Shown here piece by piece: positions 1 to 10,103 of a stretch of 64,000 bases of DNA. Numbering within the stretch: the stretch's first letter is position 1; each line of letters begins with the position of its first letter. The notes under the pieces are model-generated. The model did not search any database. It was not told the DNA's origin and saw only the letters and a program-made list of their open reading frames with translations. Origin of the DNA: Oreohelix idahoensis (taxonomy: Eukaryota > Mollusca > Gastropoda > Stylommatophora > Oreohelicidae); NCBI GenBank assembly GCA_024509875.1, contig JAMPIV010013758.1:1-64000 (forward strand), written 5' to 3'. The position numbers were made by a program, and so were the translations under genes.

Positions 1-24
1 ACAATGGGAGACATGTCACACTCT

Positions 25-714
25 TTAAAACAAACGTGTTTTTTTGGCTTTGCCGATCATTAGCACCGGTAAACGATGACTTCCACTGGCATTCACGGCT
101 ACCAAAATTGTTACTCTCTCTTTGCACTTTTTTAAACCCAGGGGCAGCTGCTTCGCGCTGAGATGCAAGTGATTTTTGAGGCAATGATTTCCAGTATAAG
201 CCAGTCTCATCGGCATTATACACATCATCGAGTAAATAACCTTCTTCTTCCAAAAAAGCCAAGAATGTTTCTTTAAAAGTTTCAGCGGCAGTTGCATCGC
301 TAGATAAAGATTCCCCTTGAATCTCCAATTCTCGTATGCCATGACGAGATTTAAAGTTTCTTAACCATCCCTCGCTAGCCTTAAAGTCAGGAGGACCGTC
401 AAGTTGATTGTTGAACTGAAGTGCCTTTTCACACACAATAGAGAGCCAGAGATAGGTTCCCCTTTGCTTCTTCTTTGCACAAACCATATATACAAAGCCT
501 CTTCCAATTTCAAATCTTTCGCATTTCTCATGGTTTTATGTTTCTTCGACCCATTTTCACTATCCAATTTCGATGCAAAACTCATAATTTTATCCTTGTT
601 ACTTTTGATGTCAGAGACAGTAGCTTTCCCAACATTGAAAATCCTCGCAAATGAAGACACAGTTTCACCTTTTCCTAGTCTCTTGATAATTTCTGTTTTC
701 GTTTCAATTGACAA
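25..714 (-). pseudogene. pogo/Tigger transposase, frameshifted
   Basis: The gene is read in two minus-strand pieces. The upstream piece (361-714, 117 codons) has a CENP-B/psq-type helix-turn-helix (EIIKRLGKGETVSSFARIFN, then VGKATVSDIK), the DNA-binding domain that recognises the terminal repeats, plus the start of a CENP-B second domain (LEEALYIWFVQRRSKGEPIS). The downstream piece (25-342, 105 codons) resembles the beginning of the DDE nuclease, including FKKCKERVT-like and NASGSHRLPVLMIGKAKKTRLF-like blocks with one or two substitutions. A stretch between them is shortened and out of frame, and the remaining catalytic residues lie beyond base 1. The gene is therefore dead as read. Family assignment is from recalled conserved motifs, not a search. 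Confidence 0.8.
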
Positions 715-1049
715 AACATTGCGGTTCCTTTTATATGCTTTAGGCCTACTGGAAAATGCCAGATCGCACAGAGAAATACGTGTACACCAAAATTATTCTG
801 CTGTAGTAGCAGACACAATTATTTTAAGTTGAACTGTCTGTTTAGCCAGTGTTCTGCCTAGAACGCACACTGGATTGGTAAACCAGATATTAACTGACTT
901 TATAATCTAACTGACTTTCCTGTATGTAAGCGACCGTCCATTAGCCCATCTCATTGTCTACAAATTGTTCGCACACATTTGAAGCTTGCCGCATCAAAAG
1001 ATTCAGAACTGTAGTCTAACGTGAATGGTGGCGCCTGATTTTTTTTTTC

Positions 1050-1114
1050 TGGAAAAAGTGTTCGGATAATTGGATGTTCGGATAATTGGGGTTCGGATAA
1101 ATGGAGTTCTACTG
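1050..1114. repeat. Tigger terminal repeat with triplicated TTCGGATAA(T/A) motif
   Basis: Three copies of TTCGGATAA(T/A) occur at about 1070, 1076-1085 and 1092-1101, spaced 15-16 bp apart, just inside the CTACTG terminus. TA follows at 1115-1116. Repeated transposase-binding motifs inside the terminus are plausible for this family. Confidence 0.7.
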
Positions 1115-1116
1115 TA

Positions 1117-1480
1117 CATCATTCGAAATGAAATGCTACAGAAGGATGTTGAGAATACCCTGGACAGAAAAAAAGACCAACAGAGAAGTACTGCACTCAC
1201 TAAATGTACAGGAACAGTGGCTCCTAAATACCATCGCAATAAGGAAGCTGAAATTTTCGGTCATATAAAAAGACATAATAGTCTGGAAAAAACAGTGATG
1301 GAAGGCACGGTCCCTGGAAAAAGGGGAAGGGGTCGACCTAGACGACGGTGGACCCAGGACATCACAGAGAGTCTGAACTTGTCTTTGGCTGATGCAGGTC
1401 GACTTGCCCAGAATCGTGATGCGTTCAGAGCAGCTGTAATGGAGACAACGTTCTGGAAAGAAAACGTCACATGATGATGA
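1117..1480 (+). pseudogene. 3' end of a LINE (endonuclease/RT class), remnant
   Basis: Plus-strand reading gives C-terminal LINE signatures: a WTEKKTNREVL-like block followed, after frameshifts, by the GKRGRGRPRRRW motif and an ITESLNLSLADAGRLAQNRD block. These are typical of the last ~120 residues of RTE/CR1-like reverse transcriptase polyproteins. The first part is in a different frame from the rest, so the copy is broken. It starts right at the Tigger end, suggesting that Tigger inserted into an older LINE whose other half is off the window. Confidence 0.6.
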
Positions 1481-1794
1481 GTGTGGACATGTAGAAATAG
1501 GGCAGTACATGACGGCATACATTACAATAGTAGAATTTTCTTACAGATATATGAACAAATAACACACAACATGACGGAACAAATTTGAAATTTTTTGTTG
1601 TTGATAAATAATTATTTGACCCTTTAGTCATCACACAAAGCAAGTAGCTTTGTTGTAAATACTATAAATGTAAATACTCCCTAAAACATGTCTTCATTAA
1701 TCATTTCATGGTAGGGGGTCACCACCCCTTTTGTAGATGTACCATTAATCATTTCATCATTGATGTTCAATTGTTATTGACTTGTAATATATTG

Positions 1795-1935
1795 GGGAGG
1801 GGGGGAGTTTTTTTTTTTTTTTTTTTTTAGGGGGGGGGGGGGGGTTCATTATTGATGTGATATTTGTAAAAATTTTCTGTAAATAATATTGTTTATACTG
1901 ACCTGAATAAAGGGTTTAAAAAAAAAAAAAAAAAG
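1795..1935 (+). repeat. Low-complexity G/T tracts followed by AATAAA and poly(A)
   Basis: A G-run, a ~22-base T-run (about 1808-1829) and a second G-run lie at 1795-1846. An AATAAA at about 1906-1911 is followed closely by a run of A at 1917-1934. The AATAAA plus A-run looks like the end of a retrotransposed polyadenylated transcript or LINE. No coding sequence can be attached to it. Confidence 0.5.
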
Positions 1936-3149
1936 CGGTATGCAGAAGGGCTACAGAAATAGCTAGATTTAGAATTGCTTAGAAATAGGAATTCAGGAGA
2001 ACATTTAGAATTGATTAATAATTTGTGTGATCAACCGTAGGATTAGCTTATAGTTGGTGTTAGTAGGACAGTGATAGGTGCTGGACTTCGTTTAAAATGG
2101 TAAGAGGAAATTTTGAACTATTTTCTTGACTTTCAGCAAATTTGTCGCAGGCTACGACGCTCGCATTTAAGGGAGCGAGCTAAAGAAGATAATATTGAAG
2201 CCAGAGCAATATTAAAGCTTAAAAAGTAAATAACTTTTATTATCAGGTAGCCAGGATGGGCTGTCATACCAAGAAGATGAGGCATTGCCATTAAACGAAA
2301 TTGTATCGAACTAAGGGATCACAGCACTGACATTTATGAAACATATTAAGCGCTCTCTCATATAAGAGTAAGTATGAAGACGCCACCACAAGAGAATCTG
2401 ATATATAAGAAACATCTCATGCGCTCTCTCATATTAGAGTAAGTATGGTGGAGACCATTTTGGTGTTGGACATTGGTTGATTATTTCAGGTGTAGCTATT
2501 GAATTTTATATGCTGCATTTAAAGGAGTTAAACCTAACTAGGTTGAGATTTGATGAGAACATGACTCCAAGGATTTAGAAGAACTGTTGTAGAAAAAAAT
2601 GAGAAAAATAGTAGAACTTGAGAAGGAATTTTGGTAGGCCAGGGGTATAATGAAATATGCAAGAGGCTACAGGAGAAACTATATATATAACTATGCTTTG
2701 AGAGGTGTGTTTGAATCAAGCGGAAGACTTGAGGACATTGAAATTGTGAACTGTAGCTGATGAATTATGTTGGATGATCATGCATTATCTTATGTAAATA
2801 AAAGTTGCTTTTTGAAGTTGAATCACATCACTCCAGTTGCTTTGATGTGAGAAGAGATTAAGGAATGGAGAGATATTAGAATTGAGTATTAGGAAAGATA
2901 GAAATAATAGAACACCCTATACGCATCAGTCGCTAGACAACACCAAGGAGGGAAGAACGTGGTCTGGGTTGAACAAAAGACGAACCTATTCTCATCCAGG
3001 AATCATCATCTCTGGCGGAACAAGGGGGCCAGTAGGAGAAATAGTCTCACTTGGAAGAAAGAAACAAAGTAAATAATAGATAACTAGGCCTGCCTCAGCC
3101 ACCTAGTTATAGCTATCAACTAGTAGGGACACCTGCACGGTCACAATAT
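1936..3149. other. Non-coding stretch, nothing recognised
   Basis: AT-rich sequence with short frames only. A short frame at 2882-3076 (64 codons, rich in G/R/K) has no family I recognise. No terminal repeats or splice-site-framed coding block could be supported. Confidence 0.4.
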
Positions 3150-3590
3150 AATTCATCAATAACTATCCTCTCACAGGAAATAATGGCCTATATATATATT
3201 CATCAGCGCTTTAAAGTATCATCAATAACAATCCTCTCACAGGAGATAATGGCCTTTATATATTCATCAATAATCCTCATCATCAGCGCTATAAAGTATC
3301 ATCAATAACGATCCTCTCACAGGAGATCATGGCCTTTATATATTCATCAATAATCCTCACACAGGAAATAATGGCCTTTAAGGACTGCACACTGCAGTTA
3401 TCAAAATGGCCTACACAACATCTTCAACTACTATCCTCTCACAGGAAATAATGGCCTTTAAAGACTGCACACTGCAGTTATCAAAATGGCCTACACAAAA
3501 TCTTCAGCTACTATCCTCTCACAGGAAATAATGGCCTTTAAAGACTGCACACTGCAGTTATCAAAATGGCCTACACAAAATCTTGGCCTC
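3150..3590. repeat. Minisatellite, ~79-82-bp units in tandem
   Basis: The block ctctcacaggaaataatggc recurs at about 3172, 3234, 3313, 3434 and 3516, with a diverged copy near 3357. The last three units (from about 3350) are nearly identical, 82 bp each, and include the shared segment gactgcacactgcagttatc. Earlier units carry a different spacer (cagcgctttaaagtatcatc). The array therefore has two unit types, the younger one at the right. Confidence 0.85.
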
Positions 3591-4029
3591 ATAAACATTT
3601 TCACAATAATTCAAACTGCAGTTTTATACTACGCTGTATCCACAGCGAAAAATCCGTCGACATTTTGACTTCAGCACTGCGCAGGCATTTTACACTTCCC
3701 AAAAACACTGTCTTGACCTACCCGGTCAAACGCCCAGAACACACTCTTCGAATCACACACTATAACACGCTCAACACAGTCACGAGACTTTCTCACGGTC
3801 AACACAACTCAGTCAATCAATCATCTGCGGGCTAGCCGCGAGCTATTCTCACCCCGCTCAAAACATTACAGAATAAATATATCTCACACTTGAGATGATC
3901 ATCGTTTTTCCACGCCTTCTGTAATCTATCTCTCGAAACTACCACGAGATATTTTCAAAACAATTCAATAGCCAACAAGCAAACAAGTGCTCCAACTCAG
4001 AATCTATCTTGACTACTAATATACTCAGA
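3591..4029. other. Non-coding stretch, nothing recognised
   Basis: The sequence next to the minisatellite contains one short frame (3566-3835) overlapping the repeat and an AATAAA-like run near 3873. No gene or element signature was found. Confidence 0.35.
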
Positions 4030-6110
4030 TTTACGTCCCTTACACCAGTTCTGTTCTTAACAAGTTTATGGTCAACTGCTTTTGAAATTCTCTGGATGAT
4101 TATCCTGCCTAGTATTTTGCTGGGAACTGAGAGGAGAGTAATTCCTCTCCAGTTGTTGCAGTCTGCAAGGTCGCCCTTCTTGGGCAATTTGACAGTTATT
4201 CCTTTACTCCACTCTGTTGGTGTTGTCTCAGTTTCCCAGGCTTGTGCAAATAGTGGTTCTAATAGTTATGCTTCTAATTCAGGGTCTGTTTTGAATAACT
4301 CGGCAATTAGATTGTCGTGACCAGGCACTTTTCCATGTTTTAACCCTTTGATAGCTGTGATGATTTCTCCTTTTCATGGAATGTCTGTATTTACGTCTAA
4401 GTCACTTTCAGCCTCAGGAACATTCAGCTGAGTCTCTGTTGGTTCCTTATTCAGTGTTTCTCTGAAGTGCTCTGCCCATCTTGTTTCCTGCCCCTGTGCT
4501 GTGGTAATGAGATGTCCTTGCTTCAATGCTTGTCTCTTACTGACGTTATGTTGTTTGCACCTCGTTTTCCACTGATAGTTTTAGTTATTTTATAAACTGT
4601 GCTTTGTTCATTTCTCAGTGCTGCCTCTTCTGCCTGTCTTGCAAGGTCATCCAGAAATGTCCTTTTGTTAGCACGGGTTTGACGTTTTACTTCCTTGTCC
4701 AGCTGACTGTACTGTTCACTACATATTGCCTTTAACCTGAAAGACTTAGCTTCTGTTTTCTTTCTTTTCATTTCCTTTCTCTTCGCTATGGTGTTTAGCG
4801 TTTCTGGTGTTATCCAGTCTTGGCTCTTTCTTTCCTGGAATCCCAAGCACGATGCTGCTTTCCTTGTATATTGTTGAGATGGTGTTGAATTTCTGGTCGA
4901 CATCTTCGGTCTCTGTTCTTTCCTGGCTTTTGGTAATCTGATATCGTCTCTTTACGTCGACCACAAAAGCTTTTCTGGTAAGGGGGTCCTTAAGTTTCGT
5001 GATGTTATATCTTTCCTGTTTGACTGCAACTGGTCCAGCAGCTCTGAGTTTCACCTTCAGTCTTGCTACTACTAGGTGATGATCACTTCCCACATCTGCG
5101 CTTCTTCTTACTTTCACGTCTTGTAATGCATGACTCCATCTGCCATTGATCATTATGTGATCTATCTGGTTGCTGTCCCGTCCGTTTGGTGATTCCCACG
5201 TTAACGTGCACTTCTTTGTGTGGAAAAAGTGTTCCTCCAATGACCAGGTTGTTAATACTGCAGAAGCTTATTAATGTGTCCCCATTCTCATTTACTGTTC
5301 CACTGCCGCATTTCCCCATTACTCTTTCGTTATAATTATTGTGTGTTCCAACTTTCGCATTGAGGTCTCCCATTACTATAATAAGATCGTACCTGGGTGC
5401 AGTTTCCATTTCCTTTTGTACCTGTTGATAGAACTCGTCCTTGATCTCTTCATCGCTGTCGTTTGTTGGTGCATTGCATTGTATAATTGTGATGTTGGTG
5501 AATCTCCCTCTCAGTCTTGTTGTTGTCAGTCTTTTGTTGATGGGTTTCCATTCCAGTAAAGACCTTTCCATTCCTTTCTTCAGGATAATGGCTACACCTT
5601 CGTTGTGCTGACCATCCTCTCTACCAGAATAAAGTACTGTTTCCCCTGTAGCTGTTTTTATTCTCCCCGTCCCTGTCCATATGCTCTCGCTTATTCCCAG
5701 GATATGTAATTTGTAGTTCCTCATCTCTGCTGTGATTTGTCTCAGCTTTCCTGCCTTATTCATAGTTCTGACGTTCCAAAAACCAATTCTGGTTTCGTGT
5801 TTTTGCGGTCAGGGCATCCGTTTTCATGCCAATGGCTTCCTTTCGGCTTTCACCATTGTCAGTCATACGAGCCTGAGACTCCGGATGTCCGATCCGCATC
5901 AAAGTTTTTCCATTTGTTGCCGTTTCTGTAACATGTGCGATTTTTTACATAGACAGGGGTGTCGGCCCTGTGCTAAAACCCCCAACCTGGAGGACCAAGG
6001 TACCAGCTTTTGTCTGACCCTACCCACGCAGACCAGTCCAGCTTGGTTGAACCTACTAGGAGTAAAACTCCCACTGGCATAGCTCTGAGGATTGTCAGGG
6101 TACACAAGCT
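4030..6110 (-). mobile_element. LINE-A (RTE-like) copy, decayed, 5' part plus leader
   Basis: This is the same family as the near-intact copy at 49590-52855. The endonuclease begins near 5790 with FWNVRTM and continues through SGREDGQHNEGVAIIL, VMGDLNAKVG and NQIDHIMINGRW (AP-endonuclease-like catalytic blocks) to SDHHLVVARLK. The RT part (PKKGDLADCNNWRGITLLS) is reached at about 4190 and homology fades near 4030, so the palm, thumb and 3' tail are absent. At least four frames are needed to follow the protein (about 5083-5763, 4746-5240, 4523-4903, 3939-4187), so it is non-functional. Unlike the other copy, this one extends upstream of the ATG to about 6110 and shows part of the family's 5' leader. 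Confidence 0.8.
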
Positions 6111-6472
6111 GCTATACCGCTACAAAGTATAGGTACCACTGAGTTATCGAGTATGGTCTGGGAATACTCACTCTGTCAAAATCACAATGTGAACGATTGG
6201 GACGCATTCAAAATGAAGGAATGTGTGTAGTCTTGGTCTGTACATGAGATAACGCTATCGTAACGATGCTGTACATGATTGAACTGCTGTTTATTAGATC
6301 TAGATATGCGAGTAACCACAGACAAAAGGCACCCCCTGCAAGGAAACATAGCTGACATTAAGGGTGTGAGAATAACGCAGGGGATGTCAGGGATGGTACA
6401 GGCAGAGGCAACGATTACGCAGGTGACCACAGTTGAAAATATATTCAATGGGGAAGAGTAGAGTTAAGTCAA
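6111..6472. other. Non-coding stretch
   Basis: A 60-codon plus frame (6279-6461) lies immediately upstream of the RNase H ORF and could be its degraded upstream portion. No motif supports that. Confidence 0.3.
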
Positions 6473-7225
6473 ATGAGAACTGGACTAACTACCAACAAGT
6501 CATCATCAGCCTCTGTAGAGAGTGCAGAACTTGGGCCAATGGGAGGGCAAAGCTGGAAGCTGATAAATGATCATGCTGGGAATGATGATGCAATTGTGTA
6601 CACTGATGGGTCTGTAATCCGTAGTGAGAAGTCAGGGTGGGGCTTCTCTGCTAGAGTAAAGGGCAGAATCATCACTGAACATTGTGGAGCTTACATGATA
6701 ACAACCTCCAACATGAGAATGGAGGTAGAGGCACCTACTGCAGCCTTAAGGTGGCTGTCTGAGACTCCATTAACAAGGGCTGTTATTGTATCAGACTCTA
6801 AATCTATGCTTCAGAAAGTCCTATGTGGATGGCTCCTGCATGAACGGAAAACCTCCATAGAAGCCTTAAATCTTCAAGAACTGGTGTGGATCTACTGTCC
6901 TGGTCATGCAGTGCAACGCGGCAACGAACGAGCTGACACACTAGCTTTAACAGCACCCATAGAAGGTGCATGGGATATGGTTAAGGGAGAGATACTGAGG
7001 GCACTAAAGGATCGCCTATTAGAGCATGACACTGGAATGAATGAATTATTAATGTTAAGACTGCTGGAATTTGGCATCAACCGTAAGACCAGCAGGAATG
7101 GACGTATGAGAGGATGCATCCGGCGTATATATAACAATCGTGCAACAGGAACACTTAGCTTTCATACCCTTTGTGGTGGATTTGATGTTAATAGATGTTA
7201 TCATTCAATATTTCTAGTGTACTGA
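6473..7225 (+). CDS. Open RNase H-type ORF, probably from a retroelement
   Basis: A 250-codon open frame contains a complete-looking ribonuclease H fold: YTDGSV near residue 44 (first Asp), MRMEVEA near 82 (Glu), VSDSKS near 106 (second Asp), and PGHAVQRGNERAD near 148-160 (His and last Asp). All four acidic catalytic residues are therefore present. RNase H cleaves RNA in RNA:DNA hybrids during reverse transcription. The C-terminal ~80 residues (KDRLLEHDTG..., RIYNNRATGTLS) resemble the tail seen in similar free-standing RNase H ORFs of marine invertebrates, which probably descend from a LINE. No reverse transcriptase is joined to it: upstream is non-coding, then an antisense LINE-A. It could be a decaying retroelement end that happens to be open, or a captured ORF. 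Confidence 0.65.
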   Translation: MRTGLTTNKSSSASVESAELGPMGGQSWKLINDHAGNDDAIVYTDGSVIRSEKSGWGFSARVKGRIITEHCGAYMITTSNMRMEVEAPTAALRWLSETPLTRAVIVSDSKSMLQKVLCGWLLHERKTSIEALNLQELVWIYCPGHAVQRGNERADTLALTAPIEGAWDMVKGEILRALKDRLLEHDTGMNELLMLRLLEFGINRKTSRNGRMRGCIRRIYNNRATGTLSFHTLCGGFDVNRCYHSIFLVY

Positions 7226-9455
7226 ATGAGGTCAGCTGTGAAGGTCCCTGATTATAACAAATGTTGGGTTGAGTTATCAGGGTACCTTTCTGCTACCACC
7301 TTATGACCTCAATCAGACTTATTCTGGACTAGTATGCATGATAGCTACGTATAATGTCTAGGGTTATGAAAGAGTGTAATGTAGTGTAAGTAAAATTACT
7401 ACAAATACATTTAAATTCTATCACATATAGATATAAGACAGGGTCAGTACCACAACCACAAACAAACTAACACTCTATTAGAAAACTTATGGAAGTCTGT
7501 GGCTGAATTTTATGTAATATACTAGATTACAATTTATTTGCCCTGATTCAGAATTTTCTGAGTCAGGACCAACAACAAAATGAAATTTATGGTTTTATTT
7601 ACATAAATATTTATAACACAATGGATCTTCTGTCCATACAAAGGACTATTATAATCAAATTATATTTAGGTATTTCTCTACACTGGGTGACACTGGTAAC
7701 TAATGGTGGGGTGGGGTGTTTGCATCATTCCCCTTCTTTATTTTAGTATCTTGTGGAAAAGTTATTTAATAATCAAAGATTTTATGTCTATGGTAATAAA
7801 GTCCGTGGATGACCGTTGAAGTGCCGACACATAGGCACTTAACTGTAGGTGGATAGTAGATATGATGCTGACAATTTCCTTTCGTTCACTTGAATGACCA
7901 GACTGACACAGTCCCTGGTGTAGAATAGTATAGTTGACCGCTTGGTCCAGAAAAGTTTCACTTCTCTCTCTCTCTCTCTAGTAAAATCACCAGGGTCCTG
8001 GTACTACAGTAGCACCAGAACAAAAAACCCACAATTCAAAGAAATATCACAAACATACGTTGACTGGCATTAGCATTAAGGTAAGTTTAGCTTTGCCCCC
8101 AGTCCAGACTGCCAAGAATTATTATTTCACTCTAGGCACTGCTGTTCTCAACGCAGCTTGCTTTCAAAAACTTCTGTATCAACTGGCGACAAGCCTTTGC
8201 TTGCTTTTGCCAATATTATCAGACCGGCCCAATCAGCGAGGGTCTAGCTTTTCCAATTCAAAATTTAAAAACACAAAAGCCAAACTCCAAACTTCTAGGA
8301 GTGAGTCTTAAAATATATTTAGCTTTTTTGCCTAACCAATACCCTCCTTCCTATACTCTTCTATCAACCAATCGGATTTGAATCACTCTAATGCCTCTTT
8401 TTAAACTAGCGTCCCCCACTAACGTAATGGATAAATGAGCGAAAACAACAGTCTGTCCGTCTTAGCGTGCGTAGACATATAGTATTATCTCAATATCTTG
8501 GCTAATAATTAGACTACCATATATGTTTAAATATATTATTGCTTAGGGGATCCTAAGCTATCTTTATATATGATTTTTATGGCCCTAATGTTTGTCGTTT
8601 AGATTTTCAGTTTTGTCACTGTTAATCGTAAATTTCAACTTTTCCAAAAGTCGGCCATCTTTTCCCCTCCCTCTCTCATTTTTTTTCCACTCAAATAACT
8701 AACTTGTCTTGGTTACGTCAGAAATACACTACTCGGCGAGAATGGAACACTGTCTGTGTGTTTATATATTCTGATTTGTCCAGCAGAGAGGTTATAGTAT
8801 TAGTCCCGCGTGCAGAGCGAAGAGGGGTTTTTGCCAAGCGTTGGTAGTATTGGCGTTAATTATTACAGTTGTTTCGTTCTTACTACTGGAAAATGTCCGA
8901 GTTACTACTAATTTGAGCGTTAAAGTTAAAATATTACGTTAATTCAGACGGTAGGTTGGTGGCACAGTTCTGGCAGATCGTTAATTGTAAGAATCAAAAC
9001 ATAAACTAAGAAAGCGTGTTAGATTTTACGGCGGGATCGTTTTTATAAGCATTTCCTCTGCACAAAAGGCAGCGCTATACTGGCGTAGAGACGATTTTAA
9101 GCAGACACTTACGGTCGGGTTTATTTATTATCATAGGACCAAAATCTTACTGAATTTAGCGCTTATCTCACATATATCGCTACACCCTTCGACATTTTGA
9201 GTGAAACTTAGCACCTATGGGTTTGCTGGTATTGCAGTGACGTCGATTCTGCTTAACAATAACAATCAGTTTCTGATATTGCATTCATGTTTGCCACAAC
9301 AACGCACTCAACAAATCTCGCTTGCCCTGGAGCATACAACCATGGCATTATCTCACAATTATACGTTGACACAGTACTTAACACTCCCTCTCCCAGTAAA
9401 GAAACGCAGTAGTGAGTAACATTTTAACTGTAAGTATTATAATAATAGTATCCGA
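7226..9455. other. Long non-coding stretch; (TC)n tract and short hairpin only
   Basis: No coding frame above 83 codons looks real. A (TC)n microsatellite sits at about 7963-7978. A near-perfect small inverted repeat, CTGATTCAGAA/TTCTGAGTCAG, occurs near 7541-7566. The sequence is AT-rich and does not match other parts of the window. Confidence 0.4.
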
Positions 9456-9688
9456 TGGCACCCCCTTCCTGGCTGTCACCCGGGGCGGACCGCTCCCCTC
9501 GCACTCCCTTTAGTACGCCACTGCGTTGACACGTGTGTTTTTATAATTTGCGCATTTACCGAGACTGTATTTGGGTTCTAATTTAATACCTGTCTAAAAT
9601 GCTACGTTGCTAGCCATGTAACAAACAGGTTATGAAAACTTATGTTATGGGTTCCACCATCAAAAAAAGGTTGAGAACACTGCTATGA
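9456..9688. mobile_element. Possible hAT transposon ends (fragments)
   Basis: Read leftwards from 9525 the sequence starts CAGTGGCGTACTAAAGGGAG. Read leftwards from about 9688 it starts CAGTGTTCTCAACC. Both CAGTG-type starts resemble hAT terminal inverted repeats. I could not find a left-hand partner for either and no transposase is visible, so these are tentative element ends. Confidence 0.3.
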
Positions 9689-9696
9689 GAGGTCTT

Positions 9697-9876
9697 CTTC
9701 TTCTTTTTCGTTCACCCTCAGACGTCAACTTGAATAAGTTCAAAGAAAGCAGTGGTCAGCCTGAGGCTGTTGATATCTCCGTAGATTTTCTCCATGAATG
9801 GTACTGGTGATGGCCATATGCGTTTTCTCTGTTCCTCATGTGTCGGGCACCTTGAATTAGGATATAAAGTGTCTAT
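9697..9876 (-). mobile_element. LINE-E 3' end fragment
   Basis: The plus strand reads TTCTTCTTC..TTCGTTCACCCTCAGA followed by ~150 bp nearly identical to the beginning of the longer LINE-E copy at 39191 (shared segments include cttgaataagttcaaagaaa and aggctgttgatatctccgta). In element orientation it ends ...GGGTGAACGAAAAAGAAGAAGA. It is 5' truncated to under 200 bp, and the SINE-A copy begins immediately to the right. Confidence 0.75.
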
Positions 9877-9887
9877 AATTTTAGACC

Positions 9888-10092
9888 CCCAACGGGCTGA
9901 TCACCCGTTTGCCAGTCACTTTGATTATGGAAACAACAACAAACGGATTGATTTGTCGTTGCCCTAAAGATGCCATTAGGCGTGATGGGAACAACGGCAG
10001 AGAAAATCTATTCGCTGTTGCCCTTAAGACGCCACTAGGCGTAATGGCCACTGACTGCTTTGCCGGTCATTGGCTAAGGACGGAAGAAGAAG
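9888..10092 (+). mobile_element. SINE-A copy 1 (GAA-tailed SINE)
   Basis: This 205-bp element starts cccaacgggctgatcacccg and ends in GAAGAAGAAG. It is flanked by an exact 11-bp duplication, aattttagacc, at 9877-9887 and 10093-10103. The 3' ~80 bp (gacgccactaggcgtaatgg ... ggctaaggacggaagaag) matches the 3' end of LINE-A. An upstream block repeats the same gccact-aggcgtgatgg motif, so the tail is present twice. Other copies are at 13439-13649 and 57557-57767. Confidence 0.9.
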
Positions 10093-10103
10093 AATTTTAG
10101 ACC

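Larger units (their letters stand above)
1..1114 (-). mobile_element. pogo/Tigger-family DNA transposon, truncated by the window edge
   Basis: A transposase pseudogene lies on the minus strand at 25-714. The right end of the element is a terminal repeat at about 1050-1114 containing three copies of a TTCGGATAAT/TTCGGATAAA motif and ending ...CTACTG, followed by TA at 1115-1116, the duplication expected for pogo/Tigger elements. The matching left terminal repeat lies outside the window. DNA cut-and-paste transposons of this group carry a CENP-B-like helix-turn-helix and a DDE nuclease, and both are visible. 715-1049 is an unexplained 5' untranslated segment. Confidence 0.8.

Noticed and set aside
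404..832. 142-codon plus-strand ORF
   Set aside because: It is the antisense of the Tigger transposase, whose motifs are clear on the minus strand.
3150..3590. CRISPR-like array
   Set aside because: Units are contiguous tandem repeats with repeated spacers, in a eukaryotic context. This is a minisatellite.
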